From a virus, in the IMG/VR virus record IMGVR_UViG_3300008107_004055, positions 1-50,783 of that record: 50,783 nucleotides of DNA; one strand, given 5' to 3'. The position numbers and the translations under genes are program-made. The notes beneath the pieces are model-generated. The model saw only the letters and a list, made by a program, of their open reading frames with translations. It was not told the DNA's origin and searched no databases. Positions 16,463 to 23,865 of this stretch are shown here, piece after piece. Every line of letters starts with the position of its first letter. Position 1 is the first letter of the stretch.

Positions 16463-17629
16463 ATGACAGCTCGTACTGAAATCCGTGAAAAGTTTATGTC
16501 CACTCTGCAAGGCCTTGGCAAAGCTGAAGTGACCAAAGCAGAAATCAAATCCATTTGTGCAAGTCTAGGCATTTCTGGTGCTCAATGGTTTACCAAAGAT
16601 GAATCTAACCGTGTTGGTCGTGGTAAATACCTTGTACCTAATCCCGCATTGATATCAATGCAAGCCAATGTTGTGCCTATGAAAAAGCCTGTTGAACAAT
16701 CAAAGAATAAAATTGTCAATGTCATTACAGACCTTGATTCTGCTAATTTAATTCCAACACCATATCGTAACTATGTCCCATTCGGTGACTTTGAAGATAT
16801 CGTTTCAATCGTAAAATCAAATCGATTCTTTCCTGTATTCATTACTGGTCATTCTGGTAATGGTAAAACAATGTCTATTGAACAGGCTTGTGCGAAGGCT
16901 CGCCGTAAATTCATTTGCGTATCAATGACACCTGAAACCGATGAGGGTGATTTGCTTGGTAACTATGTGCTGATTGACGGCAACATGGAATGGCGTGATG
17001 GTCCTGTGACCACTGCCGCTCGTCAAGGCGCTGTGTTATGTATTGATGAAATCGATTATGGTGCTCAGAACCTTTCCTCATTGCAACGTGTACTTGAAGG
17101 CAAACCTTTCATGTTGAAAAAGAAAGGTGAATTGATTACACCTGCTGAAGGTTTCACCGTGTTTGCTACTGCAAATACTAAAGGTAAAGGTTCAGATGAT
17201 GGTCGTTACATGTTCACCAATGTTTTGAACGAAGCATTCCTTGAGCGTTTCCCTAACACATACGAACAACAATGGCCACCAACTACTGTTGAAAAGAAAA
17301 TCATTAAGAAAGAATTGGATTCTGTTGGTCGTGAAGACGATGACTTTGCCGACAAACTGGTAATGTGGGCAGATACCATTCGTAAAACATTCTTGGATGG
17401 TGGTTGTGATGAAGTGATTTCCACTCGCCGTTTGGTACACATCGTGAATACATTTGGTATTCATGGTAATAAAATCAAGGCAATCAATCTTTGCTTGAAC
17501 CGCTTTGATGATGATACAAAGGCAAGTTTCATTGACTTGTATACCAAGATTGATGCAGGTATTAATCCTGATGCCATCATTACACCTGTGGTTGAAGAAA
17601 CCAAATCTGAGGAAGAAATTCCATTCTAA
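16463..17629 (+). CDS. cobS: CobS/MoxR-type AAA+ ATPase
   Basis: The 388-residue protein has a small N-terminal domain (about 1-65, DNA-binding-like GISGAQWFTKDE). A MoxR/CobS AAA+ core follows, with Walker A GHSGNGKT (G129-T136), Walker B LCIDEID (D195-E196), a sensor 1 strand VFATANT and the arginine-finger region ERFPNTYEQQWP. CobS-like genes are a hallmark of T4-like cyanophages and relatives. The preceding gene supplies the VWA partner, so the pair probably forms a MoxR-VWA chaperone rather than a chelatase. It has its own extended -10 promoter, and a hairpin follows its stop codon. Confidence 0.85.
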   Translation: MTARTEIREKFMSTLQGLGKAEVTKAEIKSICASLGISGAQWFTKDESNRVGRGKYLVPNPALISMQANVVPMKKPVEQSKNKIVNVITDLDSANLIPTPYRNYVPFGDFEDIVSIVKSNRFFPVFITGHSGNGKTMSIEQACAKARRKFICVSMTPETDEGDLLGNYVLIDGNMEWRDGPVTTAARQGAVLCIDEIDYGAQNLSSLQRVLEGKPFMLKKKGELITPAEGFTVFATANTKGKGSDDGRYMFTNVLNEAFLERFPNTYEQQWPPTTVEKKIIKKELDSVGREDDDFADKLVMWADTIRKTFLDGGCDEVISTRRLVHIVNTFGIHGNKIKAINLCLNRFDDDTKASFIDLYTKIDAGINPDAIITPVVEETKSEEEIPF

Positions 17630-17634
17630 TAAAT

Positions 17635-17662
17635 GCGGCAGAGAATATTCTTTGCCGTAAAA
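17635..17662 (+). terminator. Hairpin after the AAA+ gene
   Basis: CGGCA (17636-17640) pairs with TGCCG (17653-17657) around an inner palindrome AGAATATTCT, followed by TAAAAAG. The stem is strong but there is no real T tract, so it may be a weak terminator or a processing site. Confidence 0.4.
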
Positions 17663-17666
17663 AGTG

Positions 17667-17695
17667 TTGACACACTTACTTAATCGTGTTATAAT
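17667..17695 (+). promoter_or_regulatory. Consensus host-type promoter for the winged-helix gene
   Basis: TTGACA (17667-17672), 17 bases, then TATAAT (17690-17695) with the extended TGT (17687-17689). It is the best host-type promoter in the window. The start, near 17702, leaves a 72-base leader to ATG 17774. Confidence 0.85.
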
Positions 17696-17715
17696 ACATC
17701 ATAATTTGAGAGAAT

Positions 17716-17753
17716 GAATCTCCTCTTGAATATTTTATCGTTAATAGAGATTC
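17716..17753 (+). promoter_or_regulatory. 5' leader stem-loop of the winged-helix gene
   Basis: GAATCTC (17716-17722) and GAGATTC (17747-17753) are perfectly complementary and enclose a 24-base AT-rich loop, inside the 72-base leader. The stem ends about 11 bases before the GGAG ribosome site (17765-17768). It could stabilise the RNA or bind a regulator. Confidence 0.45.
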
Positions 17754-17773
17754 GTGTTTATTATGGAGACAAT

Positions 17774-18046
17774 ATGTCCGCTAAATCTAAAGTCCTCGCC
17801 TATCTTTCCAAGACTGGTTCTTACAACACATTGACAGCTGCTAAGATGCAATCTGTTTTTGGTGTTTCAAATCCTTCAGCAACAATCAATGAGTTGCGTA
17901 ACGAAGGTTATTCAATCTATTTGAATACACGCACGACTCAAAGTGGTGGGAAAGTTTCTTTCTACCGTTTGGGCACACCAACTAAGCGTGTTGTTGCCGC
18001 AGGCATTGCTGCAATCCGTTCACAAGGACAACGTGCTTTTGCCTAA
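17774..18046 (+). CDS. Small winged-helix/HTH DNA-binding protein
   Basis: The 90-residue basic protein starts at ATG 17774, five bases after GGAG. AYLSKTGSYNTLTAAKMQSVFG followed by SNPSATINELRNEGY has the helix-turn-helix spacing of a winged helix (residues about 7-45), and SGGKVSFYRLG would be the wing. Similar small proteins occur in aquatic T4-like phages without a known target. It is a single-gene unit: strong promoter upstream, strong terminator downstream. That suggests abundant early expression and a regulatory or DNA-organising role. Confidence 0.6.
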   Translation: MSAKSKVLAYLSKTGSYNTLTAAKMQSVFGVSNPSATINELRNEGYSIYLNTRTTQSGGKVSFYRLGTPTKRVVAAGIAAIRSQGQRAFA

Positions 18047-18066
18047 TATTTCTTAGGAAACCACTT

Positions 18067-18108
18067 GAGGGAGTGATACATATAGGTGTCACTCCCTCTT
18101 TTTATTTT
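18067..18108 (+). terminator. Strong rho-independent terminator
   Basis: GAGGGAGTGA (18067-18076) and TCACTCCCTC (18089-18098) form a perfect 10-bp stem with a 12-base loop, followed by TTTTTATTTT. It closes the winged-helix unit before the glycosyltransferase gene. Confidence 0.9.
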
Positions 18109-18119
18109 ATGGAAACCTT

Positions 18120-18935
18120 ATGGAAATTGAAGTTAAAATTGATGAATTGAAAAAGCACAAAGTCTTTATCGCCACACCAATGTATGGCGGCATGGCTCAT
18201 GGTCTTTATATCAAATCCTGTCTGGACTTACAGACAACTTTTGCAAAGTACGGAATTGAAACCAAGTTTTCTTTCCTGTTTAACGAATCACTTATTACCC
18301 GAGCACGAAATTACCTTGTAGATGAATTTCTCCGTTCAGGTTACACACACTTGTTGTTCATTGATTCGGACATTCACTACAACCCGCAAGATGTTCTTGC
18401 ATTACTAGCTCTTGATAAAGATGTTATCGGTGGGCCATATCCTAAGAAATCTATCAACTGGCCTAATGTTGCAGCCGCAGCAAGAAACCATCCAGAAATG
18501 GAACCTCGTGACCTAGAAGGTCTTGTTGGTGAATACGTTTTCAATGTGGTAAAAGGCACCTCACAGTTCCAAGTTACTGAACCTCTTGAGGTTATGGAAA
18601 TTGGTACAGGTTATATGATGGTTAAACGTGAAGTGTTTGAGAAAATGGAAACAGAATATCCATCTATCAAGTACAAACCAGACCATGTTGGTCAAGCCAA
18701 CTTTGATGGTACACGATACATCCATGCTTACTTTGATACAGTAATTGACACCAAAGATTCTATCACAGGTGGTGGTTCTGAAAGATATTTGTCAGAAGAT
18801 TATATGTTCTGCCAAATGTGGCGTAAGATGGGTGGAACAATCTACTTGTGCCCTTGGATGAAAACACAACACATTGGTACATATGCCTTTAGTGGTAATA
18901 TGCCTGCTGTTGCACAGTACACAGGAAAACTATAA
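18120..18935 (+). CDS. GT-A fold glycosyltransferase-like protein
   Basis: The 271-residue protein begins VFIATPMYGGMAHGLYI and carries LLFIDSDIHYNP, whose D82-x-D84 is the metal/nucleotide-sugar motif of GT-A enzymes. A later acidic ERYLSEDYMFCQMW and a conserved His in TQHIG complete the pattern. Homologues of this form are frequent near gp45 in aquatic T4-like phages. The acceptor (DNA base, protein or glycan) is unknown. It lies directly after the terminator and overlaps the next gene by one base. Confidence 0.7.
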   Translation: MEIEVKIDELKKHKVFIATPMYGGMAHGLYIKSCLDLQTTFAKYGIETKFSFLFNESLITRARNYLVDEFLRSGYTHLLFIDSDIHYNPQDVLALLALDKDVIGGPYPKKSINWPNVAAAARNHPEMEPRDLEGLVGEYVFNVVKGTSQFQVTEPLEVMEIGTGYMMVKREVFEKMETEYPSIKYKPDHVGQANFDGTRYIHAYFDTVIDTKDSITGGGSERYLSEDYMFCQMWRKMGGTIYLCPWMKTQHIGTYAFSGNMPAVAQYTGKL

Positions 18936-19276
18936 TGGCAAGGTTTGAAGAAGATGTTGTAAAAGCTTCTCAAACCGCCACTACTGGTGGCCGCAAATTT
19001 GATGGTAACAAACTTGAATTTGGTTTGTTGCCACCAAAAGCGTTAGAAGCTACTGTTGATGTTCTTACTTTTGGCGCTCAGAAGTATGAACGGGATAATT
19101 GGAAAAAAGTACCTGATTCAAAGCGTAGGTACTTTGATGCGCTACAGAGACATATGTGGGCATGGAAAAGTGGTGAGACCCTAGACCCTGAGTCTGGCAA
19201 ACATCACCTTGCTCACGCTATGTGTTGCCTCATGTTTCTCTATGAACATGATACAATCTATTCTGTGAATGATTAA
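18935..19276 (+). CDS. dATP/dGTP diphosphohydrolase-like protein (DUF5664)
   Basis: The 113-residue protein contains GGRKFDGNKLEFGLLPPKAL, then FGAQKYERDNW and RHMWAWKSGE with a distal HHLAHAMCCLMFL. This is the order of the DUF5664 dATP/dGTP diphosphohydrolase N-terminal domain, an all-alpha MazG-like pyrophosphatase. It may trim deoxypurine pools. Some relatives (MazZ) act in 2-aminoadenine DNA synthesis, but no PurZ or DatZ is seen here. It directly precedes the sliding clamp gene. Confidence 0.65.
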   Translation: MARFEEDVVKASQTATTGGRKFDGNKLEFGLLPPKALEATVDVLTFGAQKYERDNWKKVPDSKRRYFDALQRHMWAWKSGETLDPESGKHHLAHAMCCLMFLYEHDTIYSVND

Positions 19277-19293
19277 TTTTTTTGGAGTATATT

Positions 19294-19983
19294 ATGAAAC
19301 TATCTAGTGACACACTATCAGTATTGAAAAACTTTGGTTCTATCAACCAAGGCTTACTGTTCAAACAGGGCAAGACCCTAAAAACTGTTTCTTCACACAA
19401 GAATATTCTTGCTGAAGTTACAATCTCGGAAGAAATCCCTACAGACTTTGGTGTTTATGACCTAAACAACTTCTTGTCTGTGGTTTCTTTGCATAAAGAC
19501 GATACATCATTTGACTTTGATGAGAAGCATGTTGTAATCGTTGGCAACAAAGGCCGTAGTAAAATCAAGTATCGCTTCTGCGACCCTACTATGATTAACA
19601 CACCGCCTGAGAAACCTCTGACGATGCCTGAAGCAGAGATTACATTCAAGTTGACCTCTGAAGACTTTGATTGGATTCTCCGTGCCGCTTCTGTATTGTC
19701 TTCACCACAAGTTGCTATCGAATCTGATGGTACTGAAGTGAACATTGTTACTATTGATTTGGCAAATGATTCTGCTCACACCGATGCACTCAAACTAGAT
19801 GCCGCTGGTGATGGTAGTAAGTATCGTATGGTATTCAAAACAGAAAACTTGACAAAGGTATTGCCAGGTTCTTATGTTGTATCCATTTCTTCAAAGGGTA
19901 TTTCAAACTTTAAGAATTCAAATGTACCACTACAATATTGGATTACTACTGAACAAGGTAGCAAGTTTGAGAAGGCTAACTGA
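19294..19983 (+). CDS. 45: Sliding clamp gp45
   Basis: The 229-residue protein matches the T4 gp45 trimeric clamp in length (228) and pattern. The N-terminal MKLSSDTLSVLKNFGSINQG helix is followed by FGVYDLNNFLSVVSL and IKYRFCDPTMI, typical of phage clamps. It tethers gp43 to DNA and activates late transcription with gp55. The start is ATG 19294, six bases after GGAG; an in-frame TTG at 19282 lies within that ribosome site. It is followed by a small gene and then gp44-gp62, the T4 order. Confidence 0.92.
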   Translation: MKLSSDTLSVLKNFGSINQGLLFKQGKTLKTVSSHKNILAEVTISEEIPTDFGVYDLNNFLSVVSLHKDDTSFDFDEKHVVIVGNKGRSKIKYRFCDPTMINTPPEKPLTMPEAEITFKLTSEDFDWILRAASVLSSPQVAIESDGTEVNIVTIDLANDSAHTDALKLDAAGDGSKYRMVFKTENLTKVLPGSYVVSISSKGISNFKNSNVPLQYWITTEQGSKFEKAN

Positions 19984-20210
19984 TGTTAAAATACTTCACT
20001 AATGCACTCGAAGGTAATGCTTCACAATCATTAGCAATTAACCCTGCTCATGTTGTAACAGTATATGAAAACAACCTTACGTTTAAGGATGCTGAAGATA
20101 ATGTTACAGAAGTGCAACCAGTTACAAGTATCTTTACCTTGAATAACATTACATATAATGTAACTGATACTTACCTTGATGTTGTTGCTCGCTTCAATGA
20201 GCGTGACTAA
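19983..20210 (+). CDS. Small hypothetical protein between gp45 and gp44
   Basis: The 75-residue product overlaps the gp45 stop by one base. It has alternating hydrophobic strands (VVTVYENNLTFKD, SIFTLNNITYNVTD) and no recognised motif. It is acidic and probably a small beta-rich fold. The conserved position inside the clamp-clamp loader cluster suggests expression with the replisome, but no function can be assigned. Confidence 0.55.
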   Translation: MLKYFTNALEGNASQSLAINPAHVVTVYENNLTFKDAEDNVTEVQPVTSIFTLNNITYNVTDTYLDVVARFNERD

Positions 20211-20240
20211 TTTTTATTATGATTTATGTGAAAGGTTCCT

Positions 20241-21173
20241 ATGGAACATTTGTTATGGACAGAGAAGTATCGCCCGAAAACAATCGAAGATTGTATTCTA
20301 CCAGAACGGTTGAAACTGCCGTTTCAGGAGTACGTCAACCAGAGAAACATTCCAAATCTTCTTCTGGCTGGTGGGGCGGGAGTAGGCAAGACGACCGTAG
20401 CCAAAGCACTTTGCAACGAAGTGGGTTGCGACTACATCGTAATCAATGGTTCTGATGAATCAGGTATCGACACATTCAGAACCAAGATTAAAAATTATGC
20501 ATCGTCAATGAGTTTAACTGGTGGCCGCAAGGTCATCATCATTGATGAAGCTGATTATCTAAATCCAAATTCTACGCAACCTGCTTTGCGTAATGCGATT
20601 GAAGAATTTGCAAGCAATTGCTCATTCATCTTTACTTGTAATTACAAGAACCGCATCATTGAACCATTGCATTCACGTTGTGCAGTTATTGAGTTCTCTC
20701 TAAAGAATGGTGAGAAGGCCAAGATGGCCAGTGCATTCTTTAAGCGAATCCAGTCTGTTTTGCAAAGTGAATCCGTTGACTATGATGACAAGGTTATTGC
20801 TGAACTAATCAAGAAGCACTTCCCAGACTTTCGCCGTATCATTAATGAGTTACAGCGGTATTCACAGTTTGGTAAGATTGATACTGGTGTCTTGGCACAG
20901 ATTGGTGATGTATCTATTTCAGAGATTGTAAAATTCATCCGTGATAAAGACTTTGGTTCTATTCGTAAATGGGTTGCTACTAATGATGTTGACTCTAATA
21001 CCTTGTACCGCAAGCTATATGATTCAATGTATGATTTAATGAAACCTCAATCTATTCCACAGGCTGTGTTGATTCTTGCTGACTATCAGTACAAGGCTGC
21101 ATTCGTTGCTGACCAAGAGATTAATACTGTGGCTTGCCTGACCGAGATTATGGTCAACTGTGAGTTCGTATGA
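20241..21173 (+). CDS. 44: Clamp loader large subunit gp44
   Basis: The 310-residue AAA+ protein starts LLWTEKYRPKTIEDCILP, the signature of RFC/gp44 subunits. It has Walker A GGAGVGKT (G44-T51), Walker B VIIIDEAD and the SRC arginine-finger motif in HSRCAVIEF. Four gp44 with one gp62 load the gp45 clamp. The length matches T4 gp44 (319). The Walker A region is locally GC-rich. It overlaps the following membrane-protein gene by ATGA. Confidence 0.95.
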   Translation: MEHLLWTEKYRPKTIEDCILPERLKLPFQEYVNQRNIPNLLLAGGAGVGKTTVAKALCNEVGCDYIVINGSDESGIDTFRTKIKNYASSMSLTGGRKVIIIDEADYLNPNSTQPALRNAIEEFASNCSFIFTCNYKNRIIEPLHSRCAVIEFSLKNGEKAKMASAFFKRIQSVLQSESVDYDDKVIAELIKKHFPDFRRIINELQRYSQFGKIDTGVLAQIGDVSISEIVKFIRDKDFGSIRKWVATNDVDSNTLYRKLYDSMYDLMKPQSIPQAVLILADYQYKAAFVADQEINTVACLTEIMVNCEFV

Positions 21174-21463
21174 TTATAGACCTATTTAAACCAACCATCG
21201 AATGGATTAAAGATGACTGGAATTCTAATCGTTTTCGCTTTTGCGTTGAGCTGCTTGCTTGGTGCATTAGTATTGGGTGTTCAATTACCATGGCTCTCAC
21301 GGTTCCCAGCCCGCCTTTACTTACTCTTTATCCTATTTGGATCATCGGTTGTGGTCTTTATGCTTGGGCTGCTTTTACTAGGAAATCATTTGGCATGTTG
21401 GCTAACTACCTGCTACTTGTGACTATAGATTCCGTTGGCCTGATCCGGATGGTAGTAAATTGA
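21170..21463 (+). CDS. Small conserved membrane protein
   Basis: The 97-residue protein begins DLFKPTIEWIKDDWNSNRFRF and has about three hydrophobic segments (around 27-45, 52-70 and 76-93). This form, with ITMALTVPSPPLLTLYPIW, is common in marine and freshwater T4-like phages and is sometimes found in bacteria. Function is unknown. It is translationally coupled to gp44 by ATGA and lies between gp44 and gp62, which are adjacent in T4. Confidence 0.65.
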   Translation: MIIDLFKPTIEWIKDDWNSNRFRFCVELLAWCISIGCSITMALTVPSPPLLTLYPIWIIGCGLYAWAAFTRKSFGMLANYLLLVTIDSVGLIRMVVN

Positions 21464-21532
21464 CCGCCGGCGAACCGTCCGTAAAATGTCTAAATCTTAC
21501 GGATACTAAATATTTGGTTAAGCATTAAAATT
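21464..21532 (+). promoter_or_regulatory. Intergenic hairpin and GC-rich palindrome before gp62
   Basis: CGCCGGCG (21465-21472) is a perfect palindrome in AT-rich surroundings. TCCGTAA (21478-21484) pairs with TTACGGA (21497-21503) around a 12-base loop. No T tract follows. It may control translation of gp62 or RNA processing. Confidence 0.35.
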
Positions 21533-21916
21533 ATGAATCCATTTGATTATGTTAACGCTATCTTGCAGAACAAGAAGCAATTGATTGTTGATGAAATTAC
21601 TGAGAAAGACTATACACCTTTCTTGGTCAACCGAAGCCTTTCCTATCATAAAGACTGTATCATGTATGCCAATGAAATGAATCGTAGGCACTTCATTGAT
21701 AAAAAACTACAAAATGATTTCCTTCTAAATACCGTACGGTCACAGAAAAGACCATTTGCTAAGTGGGCTAAAGTTGAAAAGAATGATGATTTGGAATGTA
21801 TAAAGCAAATCTACAATTTTTCTGACTCTAAAGCTCGTGACGCTCGGCGTTTACTCAGCAAAGAACAAATCCAAGAACTAAAAGAAAAAACCGATACTGG
21901 TGGATTAAGGAAATGA
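21533..21916 (+). CDS. 62: Clamp loader small subunit gp62
   Basis: The 127-residue protein has the gp62 pattern of T4-like aquatic phages: NPFDYVNAILQNKK at the N-terminus, LVNRSLSYHKDCIMYANEMN, HFIDKKLQNDFLLNTVR and KRPFAKWAK. It is shorter than T4 gp62 (187), as in related phages. It completes the clamp loader with gp44. It sits between gp44 and RegA as in T4. The pattern is recognisable though sequence in this family diverges quickly. Confidence 0.8.
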   Translation: MNPFDYVNAILQNKKQLIVDEITEKDYTPFLVNRSLSYHKDCIMYANEMNRRHFIDKKLQNDFLLNTVRSQKRPFAKWAKVEKNDDLECIKQIYNFSDSKARDARRLLSKEQIQELKEKTDTGGLRK

Positions 21917-21917
21917 T

Positions 21918-22322
21918 ATGGTTGATTTGTCAAAGTTTGTTGAGGTATCACTCAACGAACAGGATGATTTTTTAAAGGTACGTGAAACACTAACTCGGAT
22001 TGGTGTATCTTCTCGCAAAGAGAAGGTTCTTTATCAGTCTTGCCACATTCTACACAAACAAGGCAAATACTATATCGTTCACTTCAAAGAACTATTTGCA
22101 TTGGATGGTAAACCATCTAATATTTCAGAGAATGATATTCAAAGGCGCAACGCCATTGCTAATTTGTTAGAAGAATGGGGTTTGATTAAAGTGTTAAATA
22201 AAGATATACTAGTTGACAACATTGCACCATTGCACCAGATTAAAATTATATCATTCAAAGAAAAAGACCAATGGGAACTTATTGCTAAGTATAACATTGG
22301 AAAGAAAACACCAGAATATTGA
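21918..22322 (+). CDS. regA: Translational repressor RegA
   Basis: The 134-residue protein matches RegA: VRETLTRIGVSSRKEKVLYQSCHILHK, YIVHFKELFALDGK and RRNAIANLLEEWGLIKV. RegA binds AU-rich sequences near start codons of early genes, including replication genes, and blocks translation. It directly follows gp62 and precedes gp43, as in T4, although here hsp20, an HNH gene and others separate it from gp43. Confidence 0.9.
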   Translation: MVDLSKFVEVSLNEQDDFLKVRETLTRIGVSSRKEKVLYQSCHILHKQGKYYIVHFKELFALDGKPSNISENDIQRRNAIANLLEEWGLIKVLNKDILVDNIAPLHQIKIISFKEKDQWELIAKYNIGKKTPEY

Positions 22323-22471
22323 AGAACCCACCTTAGGGCCGTTTGATGCTACGGTAACAAGGCGTCCGTGCAATTGAACTGACATACGTTAATTGTCCCT
22401 GTATAAAGTAAGCAGGAAGATATGCCTTCGGGGTATCATTTTTATCAACTCGCTTAATAGGAGAAAAAACT
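22323..22471 (+). promoter_or_regulatory. Structured leader upstream of hsp20
   Basis: This 149-base gap holds several hairpins. CAATT/AATTG (22371-22395) is extended by AAC/GTT with one bulge. A UUCG-capped stem (22419-22437) has GATA/TATC pairs and is followed by ATTTTTATC. CTC (22449-22451) can pair with GAG of the ribosome site (22461-22463). No promoter was seen after the UUCG hairpin, so the region probably belongs to the hsp20 mRNA. A terminator, an RNA thermometer or a processing site are the options. Confidence 0.4.
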
Positions 22472-22939
22472 ATGACACGCTTTACAACATTGTATCCTCA
22501 GTTTGTCGGCTTTGACCAACTATTCAATGAACTCGAAAGAATCGTTGAAGGTCAGGCTGTACCAAAACTTAATACTTTCCCACCACACAACGTACTCAAA
22601 GTAGATGACAGTCATTATGTCGTTGAAATGGCAGTTGCTGGTTTTAGCAAAGAAGAAATCGATATCCAATTGGATGACGGTGTTCTAATTGTTAAAGGTG
22701 ACAAGAAAGAAAAAGAGGAATTTGAATATGTGTATCGTGGTATTGCAACACGTTCATTCACTAAATCAATTCGTTTGATTGACACGATTGAAGTCCGTGG
22801 TGCAGAATTCAAGGACGGCATTCTACGCATTGCATTGGAGAATGTTATTCCTGAGAATAAGAAACCACGTAAAATTGAAATTGGTAACAATTTAAAGTTA
22901 CCTAAGGCTCAGTTGTTACAAGAAAAAGTAGCAGCTTAA
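22472..22939 (+). CDS. hsp20: Hsp20/IbpA small heat-shock protein
   Basis: The 155-residue protein has the alpha-crystallin domain: HYVVEMAVAGFSKEEIDIQL, then GDKKEKEEFEYVYRGIATRSFTKS, and the C-terminal GILRIALENVIPENKKPRKIEI. Hsp20 genes are a conserved feature of aquatic T4-like phages, where the protein is thought to help capsid or replisome folding. A good AGGAG lies eight bases upstream. A strong terminator follows directly, and the upstream gap is structured, so the gene may be regulated separately from its neighbours. Confidence 0.95.
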   Translation: MTRFTTLYPQFVGFDQLFNELERIVEGQAVPKLNTFPPHNVLKVDDSHYVVEMAVAGFSKEEIDIQLDDGVLIVKGDKKEKEEFEYVYRGIATRSFTKSIRLIDTIEVRGAEFKDGILRIALENVIPENKKPRKIEIGNNLKLPKAQLLQEKVAA

Positions 22940-22941
22940 CC

Positions 22942-22965
22942 AAGAGGGCTTCGGCCCTCTTTAGG
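22942..22965 (+). terminator. Rho-independent terminator after hsp20
   Basis: AAGAGGGC (22942-22949) and GCCCTCTT (22954-22961) form an 8-bp stem capped by a stable TTCG tetraloop. A short T run follows. It ends the hsp20 message. Confidence 0.8.
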
Positions 22966-22971
22966 AAAATT

Positions 22972-23808
22972 ATGAATATTAATATGATGATACATACTCA
23001 CAAAGAGTATGCTTTTAATTTCGATTCAAGTTGGGTTAAAGCTTCCTATGCTGGAGGTTCTGGTCCATTTGAATGGCATCCACCAAGTCCCAATGGTGAG
23101 TACACTAATGTAAATAGTGGATTGAATACTATCAGTAAGTATCGCCATTATTATTCACAAGTTGATGAGCTTGATTTTCTCAAAGCTTTAGGTCAACAAG
23201 CAACCGATTACTACCTTGCAAACAATGATACTGAATCAGAGTATCTTGGTGTTGGTTCATATCGTAGATACTTAGCAATTCAACAAGGTGTTGGTTTTGT
23301 TGGTGAAAAACTTCATGTACCATCTAATGTTGACTCATGTAAGATGTTAACATCTGAATCTCAAAAAGAAGCCGCATTAAGATATTTACAATCAGCTGAT
23401 GTTGTTTGTAGTCGTTATCGTATGATGCATAATTCTATTGAGAATCAATACTTAGAATCACAACTGCCTGAATATTGGAATCTATTCAAAGAAGGCATTC
23501 AAGTTGTAAATCCAAGTTATCGTAAACATATGTTATGGTTTACTGATTACAGTATTTGTAATTATGAATGTGTTTATATTCTACCTAGACACCTATTCAA
23601 ACAACTGGTAAATGAGTATTTTGAAATTATGGAATTTATTTGGAAGAATTGTTCTAACACATTCCCTGATAAAAGCAAACAACAATACAACTGTACAGAG
23701 ATTAACCCATGGAGATATCCTGGTTTCTTAAATGAGAGATTTGTACCATTCTTCTTCTATGCAAATGGCTTGCGTAAGATGGAAGTACCATTGGCGTTTT
23801 TAGAATGA
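22972..23808 (+). CDS. DUF4422-like putative glycosyltransferase
   Basis: The 278-residue protein ends with a pattern like DUF4422 capsular/LPS glycosyltransferases: CVYILPRHLFKQLVNEYFEIM followed by YPGFLNERFVPFFF. It also has YLGVGSYRRYLAI, matching the HYRRYF motif of that family. These enzymes transfer sugars, often galactofuranose-like residues, to polysaccharides. It has its own ribosome site after the hsp20 terminator. Its presence fits the other glycosyltransferases at 18120 and 35189 onward. Assignment is by pattern recall and moderate in strength. Confidence 0.6.
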   Translation: MNINMMIHTHKEYAFNFDSSWVKASYAGGSGPFEWHPPSPNGEYTNVNSGLNTISKYRHYYSQVDELDFLKALGQQATDYYLANNDTESEYLGVGSYRRYLAIQQGVGFVGEKLHVPSNVDSCKMLTSESQKEAALRYLQSADVVCSRYRMMHNSIENQYLESQLPEYWNLFKEGIQVVNPSYRKHMLWFTDYSICNYECVYILPRHLFKQLVNEYFEIMEFIWKNCSNTFPDKSKQQYNCTEINPWRYPGFLNERFVPFFFYANGLRKMEVPLAFLE

Positions 23809-23852
23809 AACAGAAATTTATTGATTTTATGTGACTTTCTGCATGTAAAACT

Positions 23853-23860
23853 TATAAATA
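23853..23860 (+). promoter_or_regulatory. T4-type late promoter TATAAATA
   Basis: The octamer at 23853-23860 exactly matches the T4 late -10 element. The HNH gene starts at 23866, so transcription would begin about at its ATG and the message would be leaderless or serve genes further on. Confidence 0.5.
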
Positions 23861-23865
23861 AGAGT

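Noticed and set aside
16463-17629. A true cobaltochelatase (cobalamin synthesis) role for the CobS-like gene
   Set aside because: No CobN or other cobalamin genes are nearby, and the family is widely shared with MoxR chaperones.
18935-19276. A 2-aminoadenine (Z-genome) pathway based on the DUF5664 protein
   Set aside because: No PurZ or DatZ is present in the window and the polymerase is an ordinary T4-type gp43, so this cannot be supported.
20219-20455. A 78-codon reading frame overlapping the start of gp44
   Set aside because: It runs out of frame through the gp44 P-loop region, has no family resemblance and its composition looks like a shadow of the real gene.
21213-21422. A hydrophobic 69-codon frame inside the small membrane-protein gene
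   Set aside because: The overlapping frame starting at 21170 is the form conserved in related phages and is coupled to gp44; the second frame is hydrophobic only because of base composition.
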